From Bacteroidales bacterium (GTDB lineage: Bacteria; Bacteroidota; Bacteroidia; Bacteroidales; UBA932): a DNA stretch of 32,077 bases. Of the stretch, positions 15,936 through 24,900 are shown piece after piece. Below the pieces are notes generated by a model that saw only the letters and a list, made by a program, of their open reading frames with translations, made no database searches and was not told the origin of the DNA. A program made the translations under genes and the position numbers. The stretch is from contig SFJB01000004.1 in NCBI GenBank assembly GCA_004555145.1, positions 1 through 32,077 on the forward strand, in the 5' to 3' direction. Position 1 is the first letter of the stretch, and every line of letters begins with the position of its first letter.

Positions 15936-17015
15936 TCATTTTACCTTGGAGTCGCAGTACCAGCAGCGGGTGCTGCCTCCCAGACCTGGACGGAAGCGCG
16001 GCTGCACTTTCTCGTGGTTGCAGATGCACTTCGGGTTGCTGCAGTGAAGGGTGCTGTCGAGTATCGGTTCCTCCTGCTCCGGCATCTTGTGCTCAGGGTC
16101 ATCCTTCCACTCGAGAAGCTTGGTAATCAATGCCATACGCACAAATTTGCCGTTCTCTACCTGACGGAAGTAGGCCGCTCTCGGGTCATTGTCAACTTCG
16201 GTGAGGATTTCGTTCACGCGCGGAAGCGGGTGGAGTACGGCCATCTTTTCCTTGGCGAGCGCCATACGCCTGGAGTCGAGCACGAAGCTGTCCTTCACGC
16301 GGTCGAACTCGTCCTCGTCCAGGAACCTCTCCTTCTGCACACGGGTCATATAGAGCACGTCGAGTTCCGGCATCGCCTCGTCCAGGTTGTCGGTTTCACG
16401 GTACTGTATTCCCATCTTGTCGCATACGTCCTGCTTGATGTAGTCCGGAAGCCTGAGTTCGTGCGGGGCTATGAGCACCACCTTGATGCCTTCGTAGCGG
16501 GAAAGCGCCTTGATGAGGGAGTGCACGGTGCGTCCGAAACGCAGGTCGCCGCAGAAACCTATGGTCATATTGCCTATGTGGCCGAGTTCGCGCTTGATGG
16601 TGAGCAGGTCGGTGAGGGTCTGGGTCGGGTGGCTGTGGCTGCCGTCCCCGGCATTGATTATCGGCACCTTTGCAACTTCGGCAGCGGCCAGAGGCGCGCC
16701 TTCGATATAGTGCCTCATCGCGATGACATCGGCGAAGCAGCCCACAACGCGTATGGTGTCCTGCACCGTCTCGCCCTTGCTTACGGACGAGCTCTTCGCG
16801 TCGGAGAAGCCCAGCACGTTTCCGCCAAGCTCCATCATTGCCGAGGTGAAGCTCAGGCGCGTGCGGGTACTCGGCTCATAAAAGAGAGTCGCGAGCTTCC
16901 TGTGGGCCATCAGGTCCTGGTATTTCTCCCTGTTTGCGATGATGTCCTCAGCCATCGTCACAATCTGATCGGTCTCTTCCCTGGTGAGATCCGTAGGGTC
17001 AATCAAATGCTTCAT
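15936..17015 (-). CDS. pyrB: Aspartate carbamoyltransferase, catalytic chain with C-terminal PyrI-type zinc module
   Basis: Joins carbamoyl phosphate and aspartate to carbamoyl aspartate. The 359-residue protein has a full catalytic domain to about residue 306: YEPSTRTRLSF, SSSVSKGET (mobile loop Ser and Lys), MRHYIEGA, DGSHSHPTQTL, GDLRFGRTVHSL, TRVQKERF and HPLPRVNEI. After a short linker a zinc-ribbon-like segment follows with Cys325, 330, 351 and 354 (Cx4C-x20-Cx2C). It includes CSNPKCICNHE and closely resembles the zinc domain of the regulatory chain PyrI. PyrI's nucleotide-binding domain of about 100 residues is absent. Last gene of the pyr operon, 40 bases after pyrE. The fused module may tie catalytic trimers together without CTP/ATP control; that part is inference. 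Confidence 0.95.
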   Translation of the reverse strand: MKHLIDPTDLTREETDQIVTMAEDIIANREKYQDLMAHRKLATLFYEPSTRTRLSFTSAMMELGGNVLGFSDAKSSSVSKGETVQDTIRVVGCFADVIAMRHYIEGAPLAAAEVAKVPIINAGDGSHSHPTQTLTDLLTIKRELGHIGNMTIGFCGDLRFGRTVHSLIKALSRYEGIKVVLIAPHELRLPDYIKQDVCDKMGIQYRETDNLDEAMPELDVLYMTRVQKERFLDEDEFDRVKDSFVLDSRRMALAKEKMAVLHPLPRVNEILTEVDNDPRAAYFRQVENGKFVRMALITKLLEWKDDPEHKMPEQEEPILDSTLHCSNPKCICNHEKVQPRFRPGLGGSTRCWYCDSKVK

Positions 17016-17055
17016 ATCACAAGTTTCTTTTTGCTGTCGGCCAAAAGCCTCATAT

Positions 17056-17664
17056 TCATAACGAATTCCTGAATTCTATGATCTTTTCTTTCCATTCAAG
17101 CGCGATGTAGCCCTCTTCGGCAGCCACTTCCACGAGGGTGTCGAGATTGCTGAGGGAGAAGTTGCGGGTGCCTGCGGCGGCGATGCGCTCGAGCCCCTTC
17201 TTCATTCCGTAGGTGAAGATGCTGACTATTCCCAGCACTTCGGCTCCGGCTTCTCGAAGGGCTTCCACCACGTCGATGGCGCTTCCGCCCGTGGATATCA
17301 GGTCTTCCACTACCACGACCTTGGTGCCGGGTTCCATACGGCCTTCGATGCGGTTGTTGCGTCCGTGGCTCTTGCTCTCGCCCCTGACGTAGCCCATGGG
17401 AAGTCCGAGCAGGGTGGCAGTGATGGCGGCGTGTGCGATGCCGGCGGTAGAGGTGCCCATAAGCATCTCACATTCAGGGTAATGCTCTTTTACGAGCTGG
17501 GCGAGTCCGTGCTCCACCTTATCCCTTGTGGCAGGGGCGGAGAGGGTGAGACGGTTGTCGCAGTAGATAGGGCTCTTGATGCCGCTGGCCCAGGTGAACG
17601 GTTCCTCAGGTCTGAGGAAAACTGCTCCGATGGAGAGGAGTTCTTTTGCGATTAGACGGTCCAT
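17056..17664 (-). CDS. pyrE: Orotate phosphoribosyltransferase
   Basis: Adds the phosphoribosyl group of PRPP to orotate to give OMP, the fifth step of UMP synthesis. The 202-residue protein has the PRPP-binding motif VVVVEDLISTGGSA (residues 116-129), the substrate loop region YVRGESKSHGRNNRIEGR (about 92-109) and the N-terminal FTWASGIKSPIYCDNR typical of PyrE. It lies 30 bases after pyrF and 40 bases before pyrB; these are the loosest joints of the operon. Confidence 0.97.
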   Translation of the reverse strand: MDRLIAKELLSIGAVFLRPEEPFTWASGIKSPIYCDNRLTLSAPATRDKVEHGLAQLVKEHYPECEMLMGTSTAGIAHAAITATLLGLPMGYVRGESKSHGRNNRIEGRMEPGTKVVVVEDLISTGGSAIDVVEALREAGAEVLGIVSIFTYGMKKGLERIAAAGTRNFSLSNLDTLVEVAAEEGYIALEWKEKIIEFRNSL

Positions 17665-17694
17665 TGCTACTATAGTTCCGTAAATATGATATTG

Positions 17695-18402
17695 TTATAT
17701 GTTCAAAAATTCGTGTACGCAGCGCATATAGGCGGCGAGAGGGTCGGCTGCGGCGGTGACTGGACGTCCTACCACTATGTAGTCGGAACCGATCTCCCTG
17801 GCGCGGGCGGGGGTGGTGATGCGCACCTGGTCATCCTTGCCGGATTCGGCGAAACGTATGCCCGGGGTTACGGTAATGAAGGCGCTGCCGCAGGCTTCCT
17901 TTACCATACCGGCTTCGAGAGGGGAGCATACGACCCCGTCCAGACCTGCCTCGCGGGCGTTGGAGGCATATTTCACTATGGTCTCATTAATCCCGGCGCC
18001 TATGAGCAGTTCCTTCTGCATCCTCTCCTCGCTGGTGGAGGTGAGCTGGGTCACGGCGATGAGCAGTGGACGGCTGCCGTCTTCTGCGGTGAGACCTTCG
18101 AGGGCAGCCTTCATCATCTCAATGGTGCCGGCTGCGTGGACGTTGCACATGTCGACCCCCAGGCCGGCGAGCACGCGCATGGCCTTCTTCACCGTGTTGG
18201 GGATGTCGTGGAGCTTGAGGTCGAGGAAGACCTTGTGTCCGGCGGCCTTGATGTCCCTTATTATGTCCGGACCTTCGCTGTAGTAGAGTTCCATTCCCAC
18301 CTTGAGGAAAGGCTTCCTCCCGCAGTCCTTGAAGAGCGAAAGGAAATCGTTCATCTGCTGCCTGCCGTTGAAGTCGCAGGCTATGATCACGTCTTTTGCC
18401 AT
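17695..18402 (-). CDS. pyrF: Orotidine 5'-phosphate decarboxylase
   Basis: Decarboxylates OMP to UMP, the last step. The 235-residue protein is of the short, B. subtilis/E. coli-like type. It shows the catalytic Asp-x-Lys-x-x-Asp array [13 protein letters not shown] (Asp61, Lys63, Asp66), an N-terminal VIIACDF strand, TPGIRF and the phosphate-binding [13 protein letters not shown] near the end. Start at the ATG 18402, two bases after the pyrD stop, so translation is probably coupled. Confidence 0.97.
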   Translation of the reverse strand: MAKDVIIACDFNGRQQMNDFLSLFKDCGRKPFLKVGMELYYSEGPDIIRDIKAAGHKVFLDLKLHDIPNTVKKAMRVLAGLGVDMCNVHAAGTIEMMKAALEGLTAEDGSRPLLIAVTQLTSTSEERMQKELLIGAGINETIVKYASNAREAGLDGVVCSPLEAGMVKEACGSAFITVTPGIRFAESGKDDQVRITTPARAREIGSDYIVVGRPVTAAADPLAAYMRCVHEFLNI

Positions 18403-18404
18403 AT

Positions 18405-19322
18405 CTATTCTATGATACCTGTTATTTCATTCAGACTTTCTATGCCCAGCTCTTCCATCAGGGATGGGAGCTGCCCGACTATTTCCTTGCATGCAAAAGG
18501 GTTGCGCAGATTCTCCGCACCCACCTGCACCGCCGAGGCTCCTGCCATCATCATCTCGATGACGTCCTCGGCCCCCGCGACTCCTCCACAACCCATCACA
18601 GGGATGCGGCAGGCCCTGCTCACCTGATATACCATCCTCAGCGCGAGCGGGAATACGGCCCTTCCGGAGAAGCCTCCCATCTTGTTGGCTATCACCGGCT
18701 TGCGCTTCCTGATGTCTATCCTCATACCGAGCAGGGTGTTGATGAGCACCAGTCCGTCGGCGCCGGCATCTTCGCAGGCGCGGGCTATTGCCACAATGTC
18801 ACTGACATTCGGACTGAGCTTGATGAAAAGAGGCTTGTCGCAGGCTTTGCGTGCCGCCCGTGTGACCGCGGCCGCAGCCCCGGGCTCAGTCCCGAAGGCC
18901 ATTCCTCCGTTGTGCACGTTGGGGCAGGAGATGTTCACCTCTATCATATCTATGCCTTCGCAGGCTGATGCCTTTTCGCAGCAGTATGCATACTCGTCAA
19001 TGCTGAATCCGCTGATGTTGGCTATCACGCAGCCGTCGTAAACCTTTCTGAGCTGAGGAACCTTTTCGTTCACGAGCACGTCTATTCCCGGGTTCTGCAG
19101 ACCCACGGAATTGATCATGCCTCCCGGACATTCGGCGATGCGCGGAGTGGGATTGCCGAAGCGGGCTTCCCTGGTCGTGCCCTTGAGGCTGATGCCTCCG
19201 AGGCAGTTGAGGTCGAAGCTGTCGGCGAGCTCCAGTCCGAATCCGAAGGTGCCGCTGGCCGGAATCACCGGGTTTTTGAGCTTGATGCCGCAGAGCTCGA
19301 TCTGCATGTCCTTTACTGCCAT
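18405..19322 (-). CDS. pyrD: Dihydroorotate dehydrogenase, class 1B catalytic subunit
   Basis: Oxidises dihydroorotate to orotate with FMN and passes electrons to PyrK, then NAD+. The 305-residue barrel has the class 1 features [13 protein letters not shown], the active-site Cys133 in [13 protein letters not shown] (serine is used in class 2), [21 protein letters not shown] and the phosphate-binding [25 protein letters not shown]. The 1B assignment rests on the adjacent pyrK. The two coding regions overlap by 10 bases, which fits translational coupling of a heterotetrameric enzyme. Class 1B is soluble and does not depend on the respiratory quinone. Confidence 0.96.
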   Translation of the reverse strand: MAVKDMQIELCGIKLKNPVIPASGTFGFGLELADSFDLNCLGGISLKGTTREARFGNPTPRIAECPGGMINSVGLQNPGIDVLVNEKVPQLRKVYDGCVIANISGFSIDEYAYCCEKASACEGIDMIEVNISCPNVHNGGMAFGTEPGAAAAVTRAARKACDKPLFIKLSPNVSDIVAIARACEDAGADGLVLINTLLGMRIDIRKRKPVIANKMGGFSGRAVFPLALRMVYQVSRACRIPVMGCGGVAGAEDVIEMMMAGASAVQVGAENLRNPFACKEIVGQLPSLMEELGIESLNEITGIIE

Positions 19323-20056
19323 ATAATGTCCTCCTTGTCAAATACCGGTCCGTCCTTGCATATTCTTTTTGTGCCGGTGAGAGTGTGGCAGCTGCAGCCG
19401 TAGCAGAAGCCTGCGCCGCAACCCATCCTCTCCTCCAGGCTGGCTTCCCCGCCACATTCCAGAGCCGTGCATACCGCCTTCATCATGGGAAGGGGACCGC
19501 AGGTGTAGAAGCGGTCGAATTCAGGGGCTTTTGCGGCAATGGCGTCGGTCACGAAGCCCTTGATGCCTTCGCTCCCGTCCATGGTGGCAATTACGGGCTC
19601 AATGCCGAGCTGGCGGAACTCCTCGCGCAGCACGATTTCGCAGGCACGGTTGAAGCCGAGCACCACGCTGAGCTTCTTCCCGCGGGCGAGCAGGGCTTTG
19701 GCAAGGAAGTACATCGGGGCACTGCCCAGACCGCCTCCGACAAGCAGGGCTGAATCGCGGGCGGCATCCGGGTCGAAGCCGTGGCCCAGAGGGAGCAGCA
19801 GCTCCAGCTCCTGGCCGGGGCGGAAGCCTGAGAGCTCCTTTGTGCCGGCACCTACGGTCTTGTAAATCAGGGTGATGTGCCTGTCATCGGCATCGCAGAC
19901 CGAAATGGGACGGCGAAGGTAATAGCCGGGGATGGCTATGTCGACGAACTGTCCCGGAGCGGGAACCTGGCCGCAGCAGTCACCGATGAGCTCCAAACGA
20001 TAGCTCCTGAAGGCTATCTCTTCGTTGCTCACTATGGTAAAAACTGATTTCAGCAT
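19313..20056 (-). CDS. pyrK: Dihydroorotate dehydrogenase electron transfer subunit
   Basis: FAD- and [2Fe-2S]-containing partner of PyrD that delivers electrons to NAD+. The 247-residue protein has an FAD-binding barrel with YYLRRPISVCDAD (about 47-59), an NAD-binding region with LVGGGLGSAPMYFLAKAL, and a C-terminal iron-sulfur site with Cys spacing Cx4Cx2Cx11C in CGAGFCYGCSCHT...IC. Length is close to the family norm. It follows pyrC by eight bases and overlaps the pyrD start. Confidence 0.95.
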   Translation of the reverse strand: MLKSVFTIVSNEEIAFRSYRLELIGDCCGQVPAPGQFVDIAIPGYYLRRPISVCDADDRHITLIYKTVGAGTKELSGFRPGQELELLLPLGHGFDPDAARDSALLVGGGLGSAPMYFLAKALLARGKKLSVVLGFNRACEIVLREEFRQLGIEPVIATMDGSEGIKGFVTDAIAAKAPEFDRFYTCGPLPMMKAVCTALECGGEASLEERMGCGAGFCYGCSCHTLTGTKRICKDGPVFDKEDIIWQ

Positions 20057-20064
20057 ATTGTGGA

Positions 20065-21312
20065 TTATTGTTTATCTTCCCAGACTATGCGCCCGTCCCT
20101 GATGGTCATCATAACCCGGCCGCGTACTCTCAGTCCGTCAAACGGGGTGGAATGGCCTTTGGACAGGAAATGGCTGCTGTCGATGGTGAATTCCTTACTG
20201 GTGTCAATGATGGTGATGTCGGCGCGTGAGCCCTCCTGCATAACTTCCGGGAGGCGGAATATGCGCCGAGGGGAGTCGGTCAGGGCTTCGAGCACCCTTT
20301 CCAGGGAAAGTTTCCCTCCCAGCACGAGCTTGGTGTAGAGCACAGGGAAGGCTGTTTCGAGTCCTGTGATGCCCATTGCGCTGTGGGCCAGGCCGCGCGA
20401 CTTCTCCTCCGCCGAATGCGGGGCGTGGTCGGTGGCGATGGCGTCTATGGTGCCGTCCCTGAGTCCTTCGATGAGGGCATCGCGGTCGCGTGCGGAACGT
20501 AGCGGCGGGTTCATCTTGAAACGCCCGTCCTCCTGGAGATCCCCGTCGCAGAGGGCGAGGTAGTGAGGTCCGGTTTCGCAGCTGACCCTGATCCCGCGGT
20601 CCTTCGCCCTGCGTATCAGGTCCACGCTCTCCGCTGTGGAGATGTGGCATACGTGGTAGCGGCAGCCGGTGAGCCGGCTGAGCTCCAGGTCGCGCTTTAT
20701 CTGGCCCCATTCGCTCTCGGAACATATTCCCTTGTGGCCGTGGGCCCTGCAATATGCGCCGTCGTGTATGTATCCTCCGCGGAGCAGCCTGTTGTCCTCG
20801 CAGTGCGCCGCGATGATGCAGTCCTCTGCCGCCGCGGCTTCCATTGCCTTGAGCATCATATCGGCACTCTGTACTCCGCTGCCGTCATCGGAAAAGGCCA
20901 CGCAGCTGCCCTTGAGCGCCGCGAAGTCCACGAGCTCCAGGCCCTTGCGGCCCTTGGTGATGGATGCGTACGGGAGCACCTCCACCACGGCGTCGCGGTC
21001 TATGATTTCCTGCTCCACGGCCAGGGTTTGAGGGCTGTCGGGAACCGGGTTGAGGTTGGGCATCGTGCACACGGTGGTGTATCCTCCGCGCGCTGCGGCC
21101 ATGCTGCCGCTGAGTATTGTTTCCTTGTATGAATAGCCGGGCTCCCTGAAATGGACGTGAAGGTCGGCGAAGCCTCCGCTGACTATGCATCCCGCGGTGT
21201 CGATGACGCGGGCATCCGGACCGGCCTCGAGATTGAAGCCCTTCCGGCTGATTACGCCGTCCCTGATCAGAATGTCGGGACCGCTACCTTTTAACAACAG
21301 GTCCTGAGCCAT
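20065..21312 (-). CDS. pyrC: Dihydroorotase, class I
   Basis: Closes carbamoyl aspartate to dihydroorotate. The 415-residue length and the sequence GGFADLHVHFREPGYSYKET mark the class I (PyrC of Gram-positive/CAD-like) amidohydrolases rather than the shorter E. coli type. His52 and His54 supply metal ligands. Other site segments are TTVCTMPNLNPVPD, AHCEDN, YHVCHISTAES, ETGPHYL, KMNPPLR and ATDHAPHS. It is the first gene of the leftward pyr operon, directly behind a promoter, and lies back to back with the purine operon. Confidence 0.96.
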   Translation of the reverse strand: MAQDLLLKGSGPDILIRDGVISRKGFNLEAGPDARVIDTAGCIVSGGFADLHVHFREPGYSYKETILSGSMAAARGGYTTVCTMPNLNPVPDSPQTLAVEQEIIDRDAVVEVLPYASITKGRKGLELVDFAALKGSCVAFSDDGSGVQSADMMLKAMEAAAAEDCIIAAHCEDNRLLRGGYIHDGAYCRAHGHKGICSESEWGQIKRDLELSRLTGCRYHVCHISTAESVDLIRRAKDRGIRVSCETGPHYLALCDGDLQEDGRFKMNPPLRSARDRDALIEGLRDGTIDAIATDHAPHSAEEKSRGLAHSAMGITGLETAFPVLYTKLVLGGKLSLERVLEALTDSPRRIFRLPEVMQEGSRADITIIDTSKEFTIDSSHFLSKGHSTPFDGLRVRGRVMMTIRDGRIVWEDKQ

Positions 21313-21324
21313 AACGATTTCTTA

Positions 21325-21358
21325 CAAAGATAGGAACAATAGTCGGGAAAACAGCAAA
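21325..21358 (-). promoter_or_regulatory. pyr operon promoter
   Basis: On the minus strand TATCTTTG (21332-21325) matches TAnnTTTG exactly and TTTG (21358-21355) lies 22 bases upstream, slightly wide of the usual 19-21. The -7 box is only 12 bases from the pyrC ATG, so there is no room for an RNA attenuator or riboswitch in the leader. Confidence 0.65.
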
Positions 21359-21362
21359 AATT

Positions 21363-21396
21363 TTATCAACATTGGAAAAAACAAAATTGTCGATAA
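21363..21396. promoter_or_regulatory. Imperfect inverted repeat between the pyr and pur promoters
   Basis: Arms TTATCAACA (21363-21371) and TGTCGATAA (21388-21396) match as an inverted repeat at 8 of 9 positions, with a 16-base AT-rich spacer. It fills the gap between the upstream boxes of the two divergent promoters, where one regulator could affect both operons. The spacing puts the arm centres about 25 bases apart, a little over two helical turns. No trans-acting factor is known from the sequence. Confidence 0.35.
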
Positions 21397-21401
21397 CTTC
21401 T

Positions 21402-21433
21402 TTTGGTCTGACTGAAGTAAAATTGTAACTTTG
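21402..21433 (+). promoter_or_regulatory. pur operon promoter, full Bacteroidota consensus
   Basis: TTTG (21402-21405), a 20-base spacer and TAACTTTG (21426-21433) match both consensus boxes at the preferred spacing. The purE ATG is 35 bases downstream, so the leader would be about 25-30 bases, too short for a purine riboswitch. Confidence 0.8.
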
Positions 21434-21467
21434 CACTTTCATTGGAGTGAACAAGTTCCGCTATATA

Positions 21468-21935
21468 ATGAAAGTTAGTGTAATAATGGGTTCAAAAAGC
21501 GACTGGGATGTAATGTCAGCCGCTTGTCAGACTCTCGAAGAGTTCGGAGTCCCCTACGAAAAGAAGGTTATCAGTGCCCACCGCACCCCGGAGTTTTTCT
21601 GCAACTATATGGCCACTGCCAGGGAAAGGGGAGTGGACGTGGTGATTGCAGGTGCCGGCGGCGCCGCCCATCTTCCCGGTATGGCCGCGGCTATGACCAC
21701 CCTTCCCGTAATAGGCATACCTATACGCAGCAAGGCTCTCAACGGATTGGATTCTCTCCTCTCCATCGTTCAGATGCCGTCCGGCATCCCTGTCGCCACA
21801 ATGGCGATTGACGGGGCCAGGAACGCTGCTCTCCATGCAATTTCCATTCTAGCCCTCCAGGACAGGGAACTCGCGTCCAGGCTGGAGGCTTTCCGTAAAA
21901 TACAAGCAGAAAAAGTCCTTCAAACAGAGCTTTAG
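21468..21935 (+). CDS. purE: N5-carboxyaminoimidazole ribonucleotide mutase (PurE)
   Basis: Converts N5-CAIR to CAIR in purine synthesis. The 155-residue protein has the class I pattern: [10 protein letters not shown] near the start, [21 protein letters not shown] and the closing active-site run [20 protein letters not shown] chose the ATG at 21468, giving [12 protein letters not shown], over the GTG at 21447, because the former matches family length and follows an AT-rich leader. Class I PurE normally works with PurK, which makes N5-CAIR; no purK is present in the window. First gene of the pur operon, two bases before purL. Confidence 0.95.
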   Translation: MKVSVIMGSKSDWDVMSAACQTLEEFGVPYEKKVISAHRTPEFFCNYMATARERGVDVVIAGAGGAAHLPGMAAAMTTLPVIGIPIRSKALNGLDSLLSIVQMPSGIPVATMAIDGARNAALHAISILALQDRELASRLEAFRKIQAEKVLQTEL

Positions 21936-21937
21936 CA

Positions 21938-24900
21938 ATGAAAGCACATCGCATCTTCGTAGAAAAGTATTCGGAGTTCCAGGTTGAGGCGCAGAGTCTC
22001 AGGAATGAGTTCAACGAAAACCTTTCTCTGAACATCCGTACCCTGAGGCTTGTGAATGTCTATGACCTCTTCGGATTTTCGGATGAACTCCTCGAGAAAT
22101 GCCGCTACACAGTGTTCGGCGAGACTGTGACCGACTGTGTCAGCGACGAATGCCCGCTCGAGGGAAAGAAATATCTGGCCGTGGAATACATACCGGGCCA
22201 GTTCGACCAGAGGGCCAGCTCCGCCGTGGAGTGCGTGCACCTCATAGACCCTTCTGCAGACGTGAGAATCAAGAGCTCGCGTCTGCTTGTTTTTGACGAC
22301 GATATGTCCGAAGAGGACCTTCAGGCCGTTCGCCATTACTTCATCAATGCCGTGGAGTCCCGCCCCAAGGATCTCTCCAGGCTCTGCGAGGCGGATGCGG
22401 TGGACGTGAAGCCGCTTGCGGATATGGGCGGATTCATCGAGATGCAGCCCGGGGATTATGCGGACTTCTGCAGGAAATGGGGCCTGGCGATGAACACCGA
22501 CGACCTCGCGGAAGTTGTAGCATACTTCCGCAGGGAGGGCCGCAATCCGAGCGAGACAGAGCTGAGGATACTCGACACCTATTGGAGTGACCACTGCCGC
22601 CACACCACCTTCACCACCGAGCTCGAGTCCATCACCGTGGACGATTCCTTCATGCGCGAAGAGTTTGAGTCCGAGCTGGGCGAGTTCCACAGGATGCGCA
22701 AGGAACTGGGGCGCGAGGGCAAGAGCCTCTGCCTTATGGAACTTGCTACCATAGGCGCGCGCTACCTCAGGAAGAAGGGTCTGCTCGACGATTTGGAACA
22801 GAGCGAGGAGAACAACGCGTGCAGCATTTTCGTGGATGTGGATGTGGACGGAGTGAAGGAGAAATGGCTGCTCCAGTTCAAGAACGAGACCCACAATCAC
22901 CCTACCGAGATCGAGCCGTTCGGCGGCGCCTCCACCTGTCTGGGCGGAGCGATACGCGACCCTCTTTCCGGCAGGTCATACGTATATCAGGCGATGCGCG
23001 TGACGGGCGCGGGAGACATATGCCGCCCTGTCAGCGAAACCCTTCCGGGAAAGCTTCCGCAGCGTGTAATCAGCCGCAAGGCGGCTTCAGGCTATTCGAG
23101 CTACGGCAACCAGATAGGTCTGGCGACCACCCACGTGAGGGAGATTTTCCACGAGGGTTACACTGCCAAGCGACTTGAGGTCGGTGCCGTGGTCGGAGCC
23201 GTGAAGGCATCTGCGGTGCGCAGGGAGAGCCCGGCTCCGGGGGATGTGATTCTGCTGCTCGGAGGACGCACCGGAAGAGACGGAATCGGAGGAGCCACTG
23301 GCTCATCCAAGGAGCACACCGAGGCATCCATAGAAACCTGCGGCAGCGAGGTGCAGAAGGGCAACGCGCCTGAGGAAAGGAAGCTGCAGAGGCTGTTCCG
23401 CCGTCCGGAGGTGACCTCTCTGATCAAGAAATCCAATGACTTCGGTGCCGGCGGCGTGAGCGTAGCCATAGGCGAGCTGGCTCCGGGACTTGACATATAT
23501 CTCGACCGCGTACCCGTGAAGTACAGCGGCCTCAACTCCACCGAGCTCGCCATCAGCGAGTCCCAGGAAAGGATGGCCGTGGTGGTCTCTGCCGCCGACA
23601 GGGAAAAGTTCGAGCAGTATTGCCTCGCCGACAACGTGGAGGTGACCTACGTGGCAGACGTCACCGACAGGGGCAGGATGAGGATGTTCAACGGCGGAGT
23701 GGCAGTGGCTGACCTCAGCCGCGAGTTCATAGACAGCGCCGGCGCGAAACACTACTCCAAGGCAACGCTTGCCGCAGTGGAGGACAGGGACCCGTTCGCT
23801 CTCGGACTGAAGTCTGAGAATCTCAAGGACAGGTTCTTCGAACTGATGGAACTGCCTAACGTGGCTTCCCAGAAGGGACTCGTGGAGATGTTCGACTCCA
23901 CAATCGGCCGTTCTACCGTGCTTATGCCTTACGGCGGAGCGCTTCAGACTACAGAAACCCAGGTTTCAGTGCAGAAGCTTCCTGTGGACGGATATACCGA
24001 CACTGCCAGCGTGATGGCCTTCGGCTACAATCCTTTCATCTCTTCCTGGAGCCCTTACCACGGAGCGGCCTACGCCGTAGTGGAGGCCTGCACCAAGGTG
24101 GTTGCAAGCGGAGCAGACTACTCCCGCATGCGTTTCTCCTACCAGGAATATTTCGAGAGGATGAGTTCCGACCCTCACAGTTGGGGCAAGCCTCTCGGCG
24201 CCCTGCTCGGTGCCCTGAAGATGCAGAGAACCCTTGGACTACCTTCAATCGGAGGCAAGGATTCCATGAGCGGAACCTTCGAGCACATCAACGTGCCGCC
24301 TACCCTGATTGCCTTCGGCATCACCACGGTGGACGCATCCCAGGTCATTTCTCCTGAATTCAAGTGGGAGGGCAACCGCCTCTACCTCATACGGCATACC
24401 CCTCTCGGCAACAGGATGCCTGATACGGAGCAACTCAAGCGCAACTGGGAGTACGTGCATTCCCAGATAGCCGCCCGTAACATCGTCTCAGCCTGGTCTG
24501 TTGGCTTCGGCGGAGTCGCCGAGGGACTTGCCAAGATGAGTTTCGGAAATCTCTTCGGAGTGGACGTGAGGGTTGACGAGAGGGATCTCTTCTCTTACGG
24601 CTACGGCTCCATCCTTGTGGAGTCCGAGGCTGAACTCGACTTCCCTGCGGCCGAATATCTGGGCTGCGTCACGGATGGGGAGGACGGTATGCTGCGCGTC
24701 AACGGAGAACGCATCAGCGTGGATGAACTGCTGGAGGCCAACTCCCGCCGCTATTCCCGCATATATCCTGAGAATTCGGTGCCGGCAAAGCATAAGATAT
24801 TCAATATCAAGGCCCAGGGAGATTATAAGAAACTCCGCTGGCAAGGCGGCAGGGTGGAGCATCCTCTGGTGTATCTGCCTGTGTTCCCGGGCACCAACTG

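Noticed and set aside
21313..21467. Purine riboswitch or PyrR-type attenuator in the pyr-pur gap
   Set aside because: Promoter boxes lie too close to both start codons to leave a structured leader.
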